Below, in pieces: positions 40,741 to 49,982 of a stretch of DNA of 64,000 nt; within the stretch, counting starts at the first letter, position 1; each line of letters opens with the position of its first letter. Source of the stretch: Streptomyces tuirus. Lineage in GTDB: Bacteria; Actinomycetota; Actinomycetes; Streptomycetales; Streptomycetaceae. The stretch is taken from assembly GCA_018195615.1 (NCBI GenBank), contig JAGTPG010000002.1, forward strand, positions 186,001 to 250,000. Direction: 5' to 3'. The notes under the pieces are model-generated. The model was given only the letters and a program-made list of their open reading frames with translations, was not told the origin of the DNA and made no database searches. A program made the position numbers and the translations under genes.

Positions 40741-41353
40741 GGGCACCGGTCGAAACGCGCAGGGCGCCGCGACGGCGGGCGGTGCCACCCAGGCGGGGAC
40801 GCATCGCTGCCGACACGGGCAGTCCCCTTTCGAGGAGGCCGGCGGGACAGGCCTCGCCGGTACGGGCCGACACGGCGGGCGGCGAGGTCCGGCCGGGCCC
40901 ACAGCCGGTACCGGTCGGGGCGGCGCGGGGGCGCGGCGCGGGCCGAAACCCGGCGGGTCCGGTCGGGCACGCGGTATCTGTCGGGGGCCGGTGGCGCGGG
41001 GCGGCGGTGAAACCAGGCGGGGTCGCACTGCCGCCGACACCGGCCGCGGGCCCCGCCGCCACCGGTTCGAAACGCGGCGGGCCGCGAGGGCCAGGCCGGG
41101 CCCGCGCTCGGCACCGGTCGAGACGCCGCGGGTGTCGGGGCGGCGGGCGGTGAAACCCGGGCGGGGACGCATCGCTGCCGACGCCGTAAGGCCCCTTTCG
41201 AGAAGGCCCGGGACGCGGGCCGCCCCGGCACCGGTCGAAACGCGGCGGGCCGCGAGGGCCAGGCCGGGCCCGCACTCGGCACCGGTCGAGACGCCGCGGG
41301 TGTCGGGGCGGCGGCCGGTGAAACCCGGGCGGGGACGCATCGCTGCCGACGCC
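40741..41353. repeat. 168-bp GC-rich direct repeats in gene-free spacer
   Basis: The 700-base spacer between the decarboxylase and M20 genes has no convincing gene. It contains two 118-base copies, 41068-41185 and 41236-41353, differing at about two bases and set 168 apart, plus a decayed copy over 40741-40816 sharing GGGGACGCATCGCTGCCGAC. The last copy ends at the ribosome-binding site of the M20 gene. Open frames through it are artefacts of composition. Confidence 0.85.
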
Positions 41354-41364
41354 GGGAGGGCTTT

Positions 41365-42549
41365 GTGGACCGCAGGCGCGAGGACGTGCACCGAGCCGTC
41401 CGTGAAGAGGTGGCGGTCCGGGCCGGTGCGCTGTGGAACGTGGCTCTGCGGCTGCACGCCGACCCCGAGTACGCCTTCGCCGAACACCGGGCCGCGGCGC
41501 TGCTGTCGGGCGAGCTGGAGCGGGCCGGTTTCGTCGTGGAGCGCGGCGTGGCGGGGATGCCCACGGCGTTCACCGCGCGCTCGGGCCGGGGGCGGCCCGC
41601 GGTGGCGCTGCTGCTGGAGTACGACGCCCTGCCCGGCCTCGGCCACGCCTGCGGCCACAACCTCATCGCGGCGGCGGGCCTGGGAGCCGTGCTGGCGGTG
41701 GGTGCCGTGGCTGACGCGTCCGCCGGGTCGGTGCTGGCGGTGGGCACTCCCGCCGAGGAGGGCGGGGGCGGCAAGGCCCTGGAGGTGGAGGCCGGGGTGT
41801 TCGACGACGTCGACGCGGCGCTGATGTTCCATCCGGGCGTGTACAGCTGGGCGCGGGCGCCGCTGACCGCACAGGTGCAGTACCGGGTGGCCTTCCACGG
41901 CCGGGCCGCGCACCCCACGGGAAACCCGACGGAGGGCATCGACGCGCTCGCGGCGCTCGTGGAGCTGTTCAACGTGCTGGGCGTGCTGGGGCGGCGGCTG
42001 CCCGGGGGCTCGCACGTGCAGGGCATCGTCACCCACGGCGGGGCCGCGACCAACATCGTCCCGGAGTACGCCGAGGGCCTGTTCGGTCTGCGCGCGGCCA
42101 CGACGGGGGCACTCGAGGACCTGACGGACCGGTTGCGCGAGTGCGCCGAGGGGGTGGCCCGGGCCACGGGCACCACGGCCGAGGTGGAGCGCGCCACCGT
42201 GCGCTACGAGCACTTCCGGGACAGCGAGGTGCTCTCCGAGCGGTTCGCCGCCCACCTGGCCCATGCCGGGATCCCGCTGTCACCGCCCGTGCCGGGCGTG
42301 TACCTGGGTTCGTCCGACATCGGGAACGTCAGTGCGCGGGTGCCGGCCATCCACCCGTTCGTCGCGATCATGGATGAGGACGGCTCCGACCACACCCCGG
42401 AGTTCGCCGAGGCCGCCGCCTCCCTCCGGGCGCGCGAGGTGCTGGTCGCCGTGACGGAGGCCCTCGCCTGCACCGCCGCCGATGTCCTGCTCTCCGGGGA
42501 ACTGCGGGGCGAGGCGTGGGCACGGCACCGGGCGGCGCGTACCGGGTGA
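41365..42549 (+). CDS. M20-family amidohydrolase/peptidase
   Basis: A 394-residue zinc-dependent M20D-type amidohydrolase similar to p-aminobenzoyl-glutamate hydrolase subunits and N-acyl amino-acid hydrolases. Seen: LEYDALPGLGHACGHNL (metal ligands), GTPAEEGGGGK (catalytic Glu), the dimerisation insert VAFHGRAAHPTGNPTEGIDA, ATNIVPEYAEG and the late GSDHTPEFAEAA. GTG 41365 follows GGGAGG. Intact frame. Substrate unknown; probably cytoplasmic. Confidence 0.88.
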   Translation: MDRRREDVHRAVREEVAVRAGALWNVALRLHADPEYAFAEHRAAALLSGELERAGFVVERGVAGMPTAFTARSGRGRPAVALLLEYDALPGLGHACGHNLIAAAGLGAVLAVGAVADASAGSVLAVGTPAEEGGGGKALEVEAGVFDDVDAALMFHPGVYSWARAPLTAQVQYRVAFHGRAAHPTGNPTEGIDALAALVELFNVLGVLGRRLPGGSHVQGIVTHGGAATNIVPEYAEGLFGLRAATTGALEDLTDRLRECAEGVARATGTTAEVERATVRYEHFRDSEVLSERFAAHLAHAGIPLSPPVPGVYLGSSDIGNVSARVPAIHPFVAIMDEDGSDHTPEFAEAAASLRAREVLVAVTEALACTAADVLLSGELRGEAWARHRAARTG

Positions 42550-42612
42550 GTGGCACCGCCCCTGGCGGGGAACCCGGCGAACGCCGTACCCACCGACACC
42601 CTGGAGAGGGCC

Positions 42613-43146
42613 ATGAGTCTGTTGCGTGTGCTCGGCCGCCCCATGCTGGCCTCGATGTTCCTCACGGGCGGCCTGAACTCCGTCCGCGAACCGCAGGACG
42701 TCGCCCCGATAGCCGAGCCTGTCGTCCAACCGGTGACCGAACGTGTGTCGGCGCTGCCCGACCGCACCGAGCAGGTCGTACGCCTGAGCGGCGCCGTGCA
42801 GGTCGCGGCCGGGCTGATGCTGGCCACGGGACGCATGCCCCGTCCGGCCGCGCTGGCCATCGCGGCGACCCTGGTGCCCACGACACTGGCCGCGCACCGC
42901 TTCTGGGAGCTGGAGGACCCCTCGGAGCGGGCCGAGCAGCGCATCCACTTCTTCAAGAACATGTCCATGCTCGGCGGTCTGCTGATCGCCGCGGACGACA
43001 CCGGCGCCCGCCCCTCCGTGGTCTGGCGTGGCACGCACGCCGCCCACGGCCTGCGGCGCGACGCGGGTCTGGTGCGGCGCTCCGTCCGCGCCACCGCACG
43101 CCCGGCCGCGGCGGCCGGGCGGGTCCGGGCCAAGCTCCCGGCCTGA
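42613..43146 (+). CDS. DoxX-family membrane protein
   Basis: A 177-residue integral membrane protein with about four hydrophobic segments: RPMLASMFLTGGLNSV, RLSGAVQVAAGLMLATGRM, ALAIAATLVPTTLAAHRFW and FFKNMSMLGGLLIA, the DoxX pattern, then a basic tail. Family members are linked to thiol or redox stress complexes in mycobacteria. ATG 42613 has GGAGAGG; the longer in-frame start at 42550 lacks a site. It follows the M20 gene by 63 bases. Confidence 0.85.
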   Translation: MSLLRVLGRPMLASMFLTGGLNSVREPQDVAPIAEPVVQPVTERVSALPDRTEQVVRLSGAVQVAAGLMLATGRMPRPAALAIAATLVPTTLAAHRFWELEDPSERAEQRIHFFKNMSMLGGLLIAADDTGARPSVVWRGTHAAHGLRRDAGLVRRSVRATARPAAAAGRVRAKLPA

Positions 43147-43221
43147 GCTGTCCGGGGACCTGTGGCGGACCGCACGTTAGCTCCCTGGGGCCAGGGGGAC
43201 CCGGGGCTGGAGGTGAAGGAC

Positions 43222-43785
43222 ATGGGACACGGAGGAAACGTCATCGACGAGCTGGTGACCGATCACCGCGAGGTCGAGGAGATCTTCGGCAAGATCGAGG
43301 GGCTGCCGTCCGGTCACCAGGACCGCAAGGTGTACGCGGACCAGGTCACGATCGAGCTGGTGCGGCACTCGGTGGCCGAGGAGGCCTACCTCTATCCGGC
43401 CGTGCGTGAGCACGTGGCCAACGGGGACGCCCTCGCCGACCAGGAGCTCGACGACCACGCCACGGCCGAGCGGATCATGAAGGATCTGGAGCGCTGCGAC
43501 GCGGGCGACGCCGACTTCGACCGGCTGATGGGCATGCTGATGAGCGAGATCCGCTCGCACATCGCGGACGAGGAGGGGAACCTCTTCCCGGCCCTGCGGC
43601 AGGCCTGTCCGATGGACGCGCTGAACGAGCTGGGCGAGAAGGTCCGGAAGGCGAAGAAGACCGCCCCGACCCGACCCCACCCGGCCGCCCCCGACAAGCC
43701 TCCGGCGAACAAGCTCCTGGCTCCGGGCACCGGGATGGTGGACCGGCTGCGCGACGCACTGACCGGCCGGGGGAAGCACGAGTAG
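43222..43785 (+). CDS. Hemerythrin HHE cation-binding protein
   Basis: A 187-residue four-helix-bundle protein with the hemerythrin-like iron ligands spread as ELVTDHREVEEIF, ELVRHSVAEEAYLYP, ELDDHATAERIM and EIRSHIADEEGNLFPAL. It probably binds a di-iron centre and takes part in oxygen or nitrosative stress responses. A Lys/Pro-rich tail follows the domain. ATG 43222 has GGAGGTGA upstream. A very strong hairpin follows the stop. Confidence 0.9.
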   Translation: MGHGGNVIDELVTDHREVEEIFGKIEGLPSGHQDRKVYADQVTIELVRHSVAEEAYLYPAVREHVANGDALADQELDDHATAERIMKDLERCDAGDADFDRLMGMLMSEIRSHIADEEGNLFPALRQACPMDALNELGEKVRKAKKTAPTRPHPAAPDKPPANKLLAPGTGMVDRLRDALTGRGKHE

Positions 43786-43804
43786 AGCGGCCACCGTCGC
43801 ACGA

Positions 43805-43840
43805 GAGAAGGGCCCGTCGCCGTGGCGACGGGCCCTTCTC
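43805..43840 (+). terminator. Strong hairpin terminator
   Basis: A perfect 17-base inverted repeat (GAGAAGGGCCCGTCGCC and its complement) around GT, 19 bases after the hemerythrin gene. Confidence 0.9.
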
Positions 43841-44118
43841 CGTCGCTGTGGCCGCCGTCACCTGACCGGGCCTGGGCGACGCACATGATCGACAGCTGTG
43901 ATCAACCACACTCGCTTGACGAAATCCCACGTGGCCGGGGTGTTCGGGGCGTTCTGGGGCGGCGGACGAGGTGCTGCGGGAGCCGACTCGGGGTGCTGCT
44001 CTGTCACGATGGTCGGCGCCGGATCCCGGCGAGGGGAGCCACCGCGCGACGCGGCCGGTGCTTCCGCTCCCCGTCCTCCTCGTCCTGAGTCCCCGACTCG
44101 TCTAGCGAGTACCGCACT
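43841..44118. other. Gene-free spacer before MFS gene
   Basis: No frame here combines a ribosome-binding site with Streptomyces codon bias. The right end carries ACTCG TCTAG CGAGT (44096-44110), a 5-base inverted repeat ending 8 bases before the MFS start. That position could let a bound repressor block transcription or translation initiation. Confidence 0.4.
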
Positions 44119-45449
44119 GTGTCTTCCTCGCCCTCCCCTGCCCAGTCCACCCCTGCGCCCGCCCCGGCCGTCTCGCGCTCGCCCTGGCGTGCGCTGAGGT
44201 ACCGCAGCATGCGCTGGTGGTCCATCGCGAACTTCGTGTCGAACGCCGGTACGTGGATGCAGCTCACGGTGCAGAACCTGCTGGTCCTCGAGATCACCGG
44301 GTCCGCCGCCGCGACGGGGCTGTCCATGTCCGTGCAGGCCGCGCCCGCCCTGCTGATGAGCGTCCTGGGCGGCGCGGCCGTCGACCGGTGGCCCCGCAAG
44401 GTGACGGCGGCCGTGAGCCAGGCGCTGCTGGGCGCGATCGCGTTCACGACTGCCGTGCTCGTGGCGCTGGGCCGGCTCGACATGACCGCCCTGATGGTGC
44501 TGGCCGCCCTCACGGGCGTCGTCGCGACCGTCGACAACCCGGCGTGTGCCCTGCTGGGCAACGATCTCGTCCCGGCGGAGGACGTGCCCTCGGCCATCGG
44601 GGTCGGGGCGCTGGTGCACCAGGCGGGGCGGCTCGTGGGAGCGGCTGCCGCCGGTGTGGCGGTCGGGTTCCTCGGCACGTCCGCCGCGTACTTCGCGAAC
44701 GGGGTGTCGTTCCTGTTCGTGGCCTCGGTCATTCCGTTCCTGCGTCCGGCGGCCGGAGCGGTGCGGCAGGTCGCGGTGGACCGGAAGCAGTCCGGCGCCG
44801 ACATGACCGTGCGCGAGGGGCTGGTGTTCTTCGCGCGGCGGCCGCGTCTGATGGCGCTGGCCGGTGTGACCGGGATCAGCGCGGTGTTCGGCCGCAACTA
44901 CGGGCTCACGCTGGCCGTGCTCGTCACCGGGCCGCTCGCGGGCGGGGCCGGTTCGTTCGGCACGGTGTCGACCGTGCTCGCCGTCGGCGGCATCCTCGGC
45001 GCGGTCCTCGGTGCCCGGCTGCGCCGGCCGTCCGTGCGGCTCGTGGGGGCACTCGCGGCGGCCGGAGCGCTGCTGCAGGTCGTGGCGGGGCTGTCGCCGT
45101 CGCTGGCGGTGCTGATCGTGCTCGTGCTGCGATGGCCGTGGTCGAGTCCGTCTCCGACACCGCCGGCACGGCCGTTCTGCAGACCGACCCGCCCGCGCAT
45201 CTGCGGGGCCGCGTGCTGGGCGTGTGGGGCAGCATCGGCACGGTGTGGAGCCTGGGCGGCCCGCCCGCCCTCGGGCTCCTCATGGAACTGGCCGGGGCCC
45301 GCGGCGCCCTGATCACCGGCGGCCTGCTCATCGCCGGCGCCATCGGGGCGGGCTACCTGCTACGGCAGCGCCGGGCCACGACGCCGGTGGTGCTCCGCAC
45401 CGAGGAGGGCGACGTGGCGGGGCAGTCCGCACTGAGCACGGCTGCCTGA
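44119..45449 (+). CDS. MFS transporter, EnvY/enterobactin-exporter type (one frameshift)
   Basis: A 443-residue major facilitator protein of the TMS3/EntS-like group. Helices are visible from NFVSNAGTWMQLTVQNLLVL through GLLIAGAIGAGYLLRQRR, with the loop VDRWPRKVTAAVSQ after helix 2 and VDNPACALLGNDLVP in the middle. Likely exports a drug or siderophore-like molecule. GTG 44119 is preferred although no clear Shine-Dalgarno is seen, and the transcript may be nearly leaderless. A G is missing at about 45129. Confidence 0.85.
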
Positions 45450-45585
45450 GAGGCCGCACGAGCCCGACGGCCCGGGGGACGCCCGCGCCGCCCTGCGGGT
45501 CAGCGGGGCCGTGGAGCGGCCGTCGAGGCAGGGCAGGAGCAACGGGATCTCCAGCAGCCGGACCTGGTCGCGCAGGCCGGGTGGG

Positions 45586-46863
45586 TCAGCCGGCGCCCGT
45601 AGCGGCGGGTTCGGCGTCGAGGACCTGGCAATAGGCCGCCTCGGTCGCCGCGGCGACCTGGCTCCAGCCGTACCGGCTCAGGACCCGGCGGCGACCGGCC
45701 GTCCCGCATGCCGCGCGGGCCGCCGGGTCGGCGAGCAGACCGGCGACGGCGCGGGCCAGGGCCTCCGGGTCGCGGGGCGGCACCAGCCGCCCGGTGCCCG
45801 GGTCGGCGACGGTGTCGAGCTGCCCGCCGACCGCGCTGGCCACGACGGGCACGCCGCAGGCCATGGCTTCCAGCGGGACGATGCCGAAGGGTTCGTAGTC
45901 GGCGGGGCACACCACCACGTCGGCGGAGCGCAGCAGCGGCGGCACCTCCTCGCTGGGCACGGCGCCGGTGAAGCGGACCCGGTCGGCGACGCCGGCGTCC
46001 CGGGCGATGCCGCGCAGCCGGCGCACCTCCGGGTCGTCGTCGAGCCGGTCCGCGGGCGGCCCGCCGACCACGACGAGCTCGGTGCCGGGCAGCCGGGCCA
46101 GCGCGGCGACGGCCACCGCGACGCCCTTGCGCGGCACCAGCCGCCCCAGCTGGAGCAGCCGGTGCGGGTACGGGCCGCGCGGCGCGGCCGGGCCCTTGGG
46201 GGTGAAGCGGTCGGGGTCGACACCGCACGGCACGATGCCGACCCGGTGCGGGGGTATGCCCATGCGGGCCAGTTCTGCGGCCTCGTCGCGGCAGGTGGCG
46301 ATGACGCGGTCGCAGCCCAGCCCGACCTCGATCTCGCCGGGGATCCGCTCGGGCGGGCTGGTGTCGGCCAGGCGCCGGTGCCGTCGCTTCACCGTGCCGA
46401 GGGCGTGGTAGGTGTGCAGCAGGGGCAGCCCGTGTGCCCGGGTCGCGCGCAGCGCGGCCAGGCCGGACATCCAGTAGTGGGAGTGCACCACGTCGGGGGT
46501 CCGGGTGCGCCAGACGCGTGCCAGGTGGAGGCCGAACTCGTCCATGCAGGGCAGGAGGTCGTCCTTGGGGAGCGGTTCGGCCGGACCGGCGGGCACGTGG
46601 TGCACCTCGACGCCGTCGCGCAGCCGCACCCGGCAGGGCAGGTCGGGTGCGTCGCGGCGGGTGTGGACGGTGACGCGGTGGCCCCGGTCGGCGAGGGCGC
46701 CGGCGAGGCAGGCGACGTGCACGTTCTGCCCGCCGGCGTCCACCCCGCCGAGCGCGGCGAGCGGGCTCGCGTGCTCCGAGACGAGCGCGATCGCGAGGAC
46801 GCCCGGGTCGAGGGGACCGCCGCCGCGGGGTCCGGCGGGGAAGGGGCTGAGGGACGGGGTCAT
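45586..46863 (-). CDS. GT4-family glycosyltransferase
   Basis: A 425-residue retaining glycosyltransferase with two Rossmann domains. The N-terminal ALGGVDAGGQNVHVACLAGA is the donor loop seen in sucrose-synthase-like and MshA-like GT4 enzymes. The C-terminal part has LLQLGRLVPRKG and the nucleotide-sugar motif EPFGIVPLEAMACGVPVVAS. Cytoplasmic, last gene of the sugar operon, overlapping its upstream neighbour as ATGA. Donor and acceptor are unknown. Confidence 0.88.
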   Translation of the reverse strand: MTPSLSPFPAGPRGGGPLDPGVLAIALVSEHASPLAALGGVDAGGQNVHVACLAGALADRGHRVTVHTRRDAPDLPCRVRLRDGVEVHHVPAGPAEPLPKDDLLPCMDEFGLHLARVWRTRTPDVVHSHYWMSGLAALRATRAHGLPLLHTYHALGTVKRRHRRLADTSPPERIPGEIEVGLGCDRVIATCRDEAAELARMGIPPHRVGIVPCGVDPDRFTPKGPAAPRGPYPHRLLQLGRLVPRKGVAVAVAALARLPGTELVVVGGPPADRLDDDPEVRRLRGIARDAGVADRVRFTGAVPSEEVPPLLRSADVVVCPADYEPFGIVPLEAMACGVPVVASAVGGQLDTVADPGTGRLVPPRDPEALARAVAGLLADPAARAACGTAGRRRVLSRYGWSQVAAATEAAYCQVLDAEPAATGAG

Positions 46864-47825
46864 GAGCGCACCTCCGTGATCAGGCGCTCCCAGTCGGCCA
46901 GGAAGCGCTTGAGCCCGTACCGTTCGAGGGCCGCCTGCCGGGCCCGGGCTCCGGCCTCGGCCGCGGCCTCGGGTTCGTGGAGGTAGCGGCGGGCGACGCG
47001 GGCCAGGACGTCGGGGCGGGTGGAGAGGGTGCCCGCGCCGGGCGGGACCGCCTCGACCGCCTCGGTGGTCGCGAGCGCCAGGACGGGCAGGCCGAGGTGC
47101 ATCGCCTCCAGCAGGGACAGACCGAGGGAGGTCCAGCGCACCGGGTGCAGGTACATGCGGCGTTCGGCCATGGCCGTGTGCAGTTCGCTCTGCGGCAGGT
47201 CGGCTGTGCGGCACCGTTCGGGCGGCAGGCCGAGGTGTGCGGCCAGGTCCTCGGTGCGCGTGCCGAACACGTCGAGCGGCACCGCCTCGGCCAGGGCGGG
47301 CAGCAGGTCCGTACCGGTGTACCGGGCGCGTCGCACGGGTTCGTCGACGACGACGGCGGCGCGGGCGAGCCGGCCGGTGTAGCGGTGGCCGGGGTCGACG
47401 ATGCCGTGTTCGACGACCGCGGTGCGGGTGGTGCCGCAGTCCCAGAACAGCCGGTTGAAGTGCGTGACGTGCACGACCGTCAGATCGGCGCGGTCGGCGC
47501 AGGGGTGCCGGGTGTCCGGTACGTCGCCGTCGGGCGCGTTGTGCTCCAGGTACAGCGCGGGCACGTCCCGGCCGGGGCGGCGCCCGCCGAGCAGGCGCTC
47601 GGCCAGGTCGAGTTCGTGCGGCCGTTGCAGGAGGACCAGGTCGACGGGCGTGTCGCGGAGCTCCTCCGGTCCGACCTCGCGCACCGACGCCGGCCAGGAG
47701 AAGGTGCAGGCCCGGCCGAGGCCGTCCGGGCCGCGGTCCGGGGTGACGGGGAGGAGGTACGTGTGCGGGCCCTGAACGAACGCGGTCGTCCAGGAGCCGT
47801 GCACGTGCCACAGCAGGATGTTCAT
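46860..47825 (-). CDS. Glycosyltransferase (GT-B fold)
   Basis: A 321-residue glycosyltransferase starting MNILLWHVHGSWTTAFVQGP. The middle has LYLEHNAPDGDVPDTRHP and VHVTHFNRLFWDCG; the C-terminal RWTSLGLSLLEAMHLGLPVL corresponds to the donor-binding region of GT4-like enzymes. ATGA overlaps on both sides fix its place in the operon. Acceptor unknown. Confidence 0.82.
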   Translation of the reverse strand: MNILLWHVHGSWTTAFVQGPHTYLLPVTPDRGPDGLGRACTFSWPASVREVGPEELRDTPVDLVLLQRPHELDLAERLLGGRRPGRDVPALYLEHNAPDGDVPDTRHPCADRADLTVVHVTHFNRLFWDCGTTRTAVVEHGIVDPGHRYTGRLARAAVVVDEPVRRARYTGTDLLPALAEAVPLDVFGTRTEDLAAHLGLPPERCRTADLPQSELHTAMAERRMYLHPVRWTSLGLSLLEAMHLGLPVLALATTEAVEAVPPGAGTLSTRPDVLARVARRYLHEPEAAAEAGARARQAALERYGLKRFLADWERLITEVRS

Positions 47826-48895
47826 ACCGCCGCTCCTCGCTCCCTCTGCTCTCCCCAGTCCGACGGTTCCTCCGTGAGGGCCGCCACGGCGGCGAGCACC
47901 TCGGCGTCGCCGATGCCGTCGAGGCAGGGGTGCCCCGGCACGGGGCAGTGCCGGGCCCGAGTCTCCGCGCACGCGGCGTGCGGGTCGCCGAGCAGGACGT
48001 GCGGCACGCCGTAGGGGGCCCACCGTTCGGCCGGCACGACCGGCGCGAAGAGGCTGACGACGGGTGTGCCGACGGCGGCGGCGAGATGGGCCGGGCCGGT
48101 GTTCCCGGCCACCACGACGCGCGCCCCGGCGAGGACTCCGGCCAGATGCGGCAGGTCGGTGGCCCCGCCGAGGTCCAGTGCGTGCCGCCCGGCGACCCGT
48201 GCGGTCAGCTCCCGCTCGGCGCTGCCTCCGGTGACGACGACCCGGTAGCCCTCGGCGGACAGTGCGGCCACGGCCCGGGCCGCCCGACCGGGGCTCCAGG
48301 CCCGCGCGGGTACGGCGGCGCCGGGGTGGACGACGACGTACGGCCCCGGTCCGGTGAGGCGGGTGGTGCGGGGCGGCGGTGAGACGCGCAGCCGGCCGTC
48401 GTCGCCGGGCGGCAGTGTGAAGCCCGCGGCGCGGGCCAGGTCAAGGGCGGCCAGGGCCTCGTGACGGTGCGGCGGTCTGCGGTGCCTCAGGTCGAGGAGC
48501 GCGCCCGGGTAGTCCTCGCTGTCGGCGGCGATCCGTCCGATCCCGGCCAGCCTCAGCAGCAGCGCGATCGGCAGCGGGCTCTGGTGGTGCGACACGAGCA
48601 CCAGCGCCCGGTCGAAGCGGCCGGCGGTGAGCGTCCGCATCAGCTGCCGGGTGGCCGCCGGGGTGACCGGCGGCGGTTCCAGCCCGACCCAGGGCGCGTC
48701 GTAGGTCAGCACGTCGTCCACGCCGGGCAGCATCCGTCCCGCCGCCGCGCCCTGCGGTCCGCACAGCAGCGCGGTGCGGGAGGACCCGGCCGCGACGGCC
48801 CGGACGGCGGGCCCGGCCAGGAGCACATCGCCGGCGCTGTCGAGGCGGACCACGAGGGTGCGGGGCGGACGGCTGCGGGAACGGCCGTGGCTCAT
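47822..48895 (-). CDS. GT9-family glycosyltransferase (heptosyltransferase-like)
   Basis: A 357-residue GT9 protein: RTLVVRLDSAGDVLLAGPAV is the N-terminal signature of ADP-heptose:LPS heptosyltransferases, and VVAGNTGPAHLAAAVGTPVV is the donor-binding signature. In Gram-positives such enzymes transfer heptose-like sugars to glycans or natural products rather than LPS. ATG 48895 follows GGGGAGG, and the gene is 13 bases downstream of the GT2 gene. Confidence 0.88.
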   Translation of the reverse strand: MSHGRSRSRPPRTLVVRLDSAGDVLLAGPAVRAVAAGSSRTALLCGPQGAAAGRMLPGVDDVLTYDAPWVGLEPPPVTPAATRQLMRTLTAGRFDRALVLVSHHQSPLPIALLLRLAGIGRIAADSEDYPGALLDLRHRRPPHRHEALAALDLARAAGFTLPPGDDGRLRVSPPPRTTRLTGPGPYVVVHPGAAVPARAWSPGRAARAVAALSAEGYRVVVTGGSAERELTARVAGRHALDLGGATDLPHLAGVLAGARVVVAGNTGPAHLAAAVGTPVVSLFAPVVPAERWAPYGVPHVLLGDPHAACAETRARHCPVPGHPCLDGIGDAEVLAAVAALTEEPSDWGEQRERGAAV

Positions 48896-48908
48896 CGCGC
48901 CTCCCCTG

Positions 48909-49982
48909 TCATGACCGCAGCCGTTCCCTGACCGCCGGGCGGGGCGTGGACGCCGGTTCCCCGGTCGCGAACAGGGCGCGTGGTCGGGCCGTGCGGTGGG
49001 CCAGCCGGCCGCGCAGCCAGTACCAGGTCGCGACAGGTGGGACGAGTGCGCTGGTCAGCGTCATGGCGAGCACCTCGTCACGGGTGCGGGGCCCGGGGAG
49101 GATCCGGGCGAGGGCGAACTCGGCCGTGCCGGCCAGCCAGGCGGTGGCGCAGGCCCAGGCCGGGCGGTGCCGGCCGAGCAGGGCGCAGCCCAGCGCCGTC
49201 ACCGCGGCCCCGGTCACCGCGAGATGCCCGGGCAGGCGCCCGCGGGGTGCCTCCGCCCGGCGCCACCAGTGGCGGCCGTGCAGCCGGGTCATCAGCACGT
49301 CGTCGGCGTTGCCGGCCTGGAAACGTACGGAGATCCAGTGTCCGGCCGGCCGTACGGGATGGGTGGTGGTGCGCCGGCCGCCGGTGAGCGTCCAGCCGGC
49401 GTCGAGGACGCGCAGGGCCAGGTCGGCGTCCTCGCGGAAGGCCCGCCGGAAGCGCTCGTCGAATCCGCCGACGGCGGCCAGCACGGCACGGCGGTAGGCC
49501 ATGTCGGCGGTGATCCAGCGGGCGGTGGCGAGTCCGGCCGTGTTGCGCTCCCAGTCCGTGGGACGGCGGTCGGTGGGCAGGGGCACCTCGATCCGGGCGG
49601 TGATCCCGGCGGTCCGATCGGTCGCCGCGGCCAGGTCGAGGGTCAGGTCGTCGCCCCAGGTGGGGCCGGGTACGACGTCGTCGTCGAGGAAGACGATCCA
49701 CGGCACGTCACCGGCGGCCCGCCAGCCGAGGTTGCGTGCTGCGGCGGGTCCGCGCGCACCGCCGGGCACGACGATGGTGCGCGAGCGCAGGGACGGCGGT
49801 ACGTCGGCGGTCAGGGGCGGGCGCTCGGGGTCGGGCCGGTCGTCGACGAGGACCACCCGGACCGGTCCCGGGCCGGTCGCCTCGGCCAGGGCGTGCAGGC
49901 AGGTGCGCAGGCTGGGCCGGCCGAGGGTCGGGACCACGACGGCGTACTCGGCGTCCCGGGTGAGGGCGTCGGGCTCGGTCAT
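48909..49982 (-). CDS. GT2-family glycosyltransferase
   Basis: A 357-residue GT-A enzyme: YAVVVPTLGRPSLRTCLHAL, the metal-binding DDD in IVFLDDDVVPGP, and RRAFREDADLALRVLDAGW as the acceptor-side ED motif. The last 120 residues hold two or three hydrophobic helices, so it is probably membrane-associated. It overlaps the carbamoyltransferase stop as ATGA. Confidence 0.88.
   Translation of the reverse strand: MTEPDALTRDAEYAVVVPTLGRPSLRTCLHALAEATGPGPVRVVLVDDRPDPERPPLTADVPPSLRSRTIVVPGGARGPAAARNLGWRAAGDVPWIVFLDDDVVPGPTWGDDLTLDLAAATDRTAGITARIEVPLPTDRRPTDWERNTAGLATARWITADMAYRRAVLAAVGGFDERFRRAFREDADLALRVLDAGWTLTGGRRTTTHPVRPAGHWISVRFQAGNADDVLMTRLHGRHWWRRAEAPRGRLPGHLAVTGAAVTALGCALLGRHRPAWACATAWLAGTAEFALARILPGPRTRDEVLAMTLTSALVPPVATWYWLRGRLAHRTARPRALFATGEPASTPRPAVRERLRS

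Noticed and set aside
40592..41824. Rightward open frame spanning the decarboxylase start and the repeats
   Set aside because: It crosses a real gene antisense, a repeat region and the M20 gene in another frame; composition artefact.
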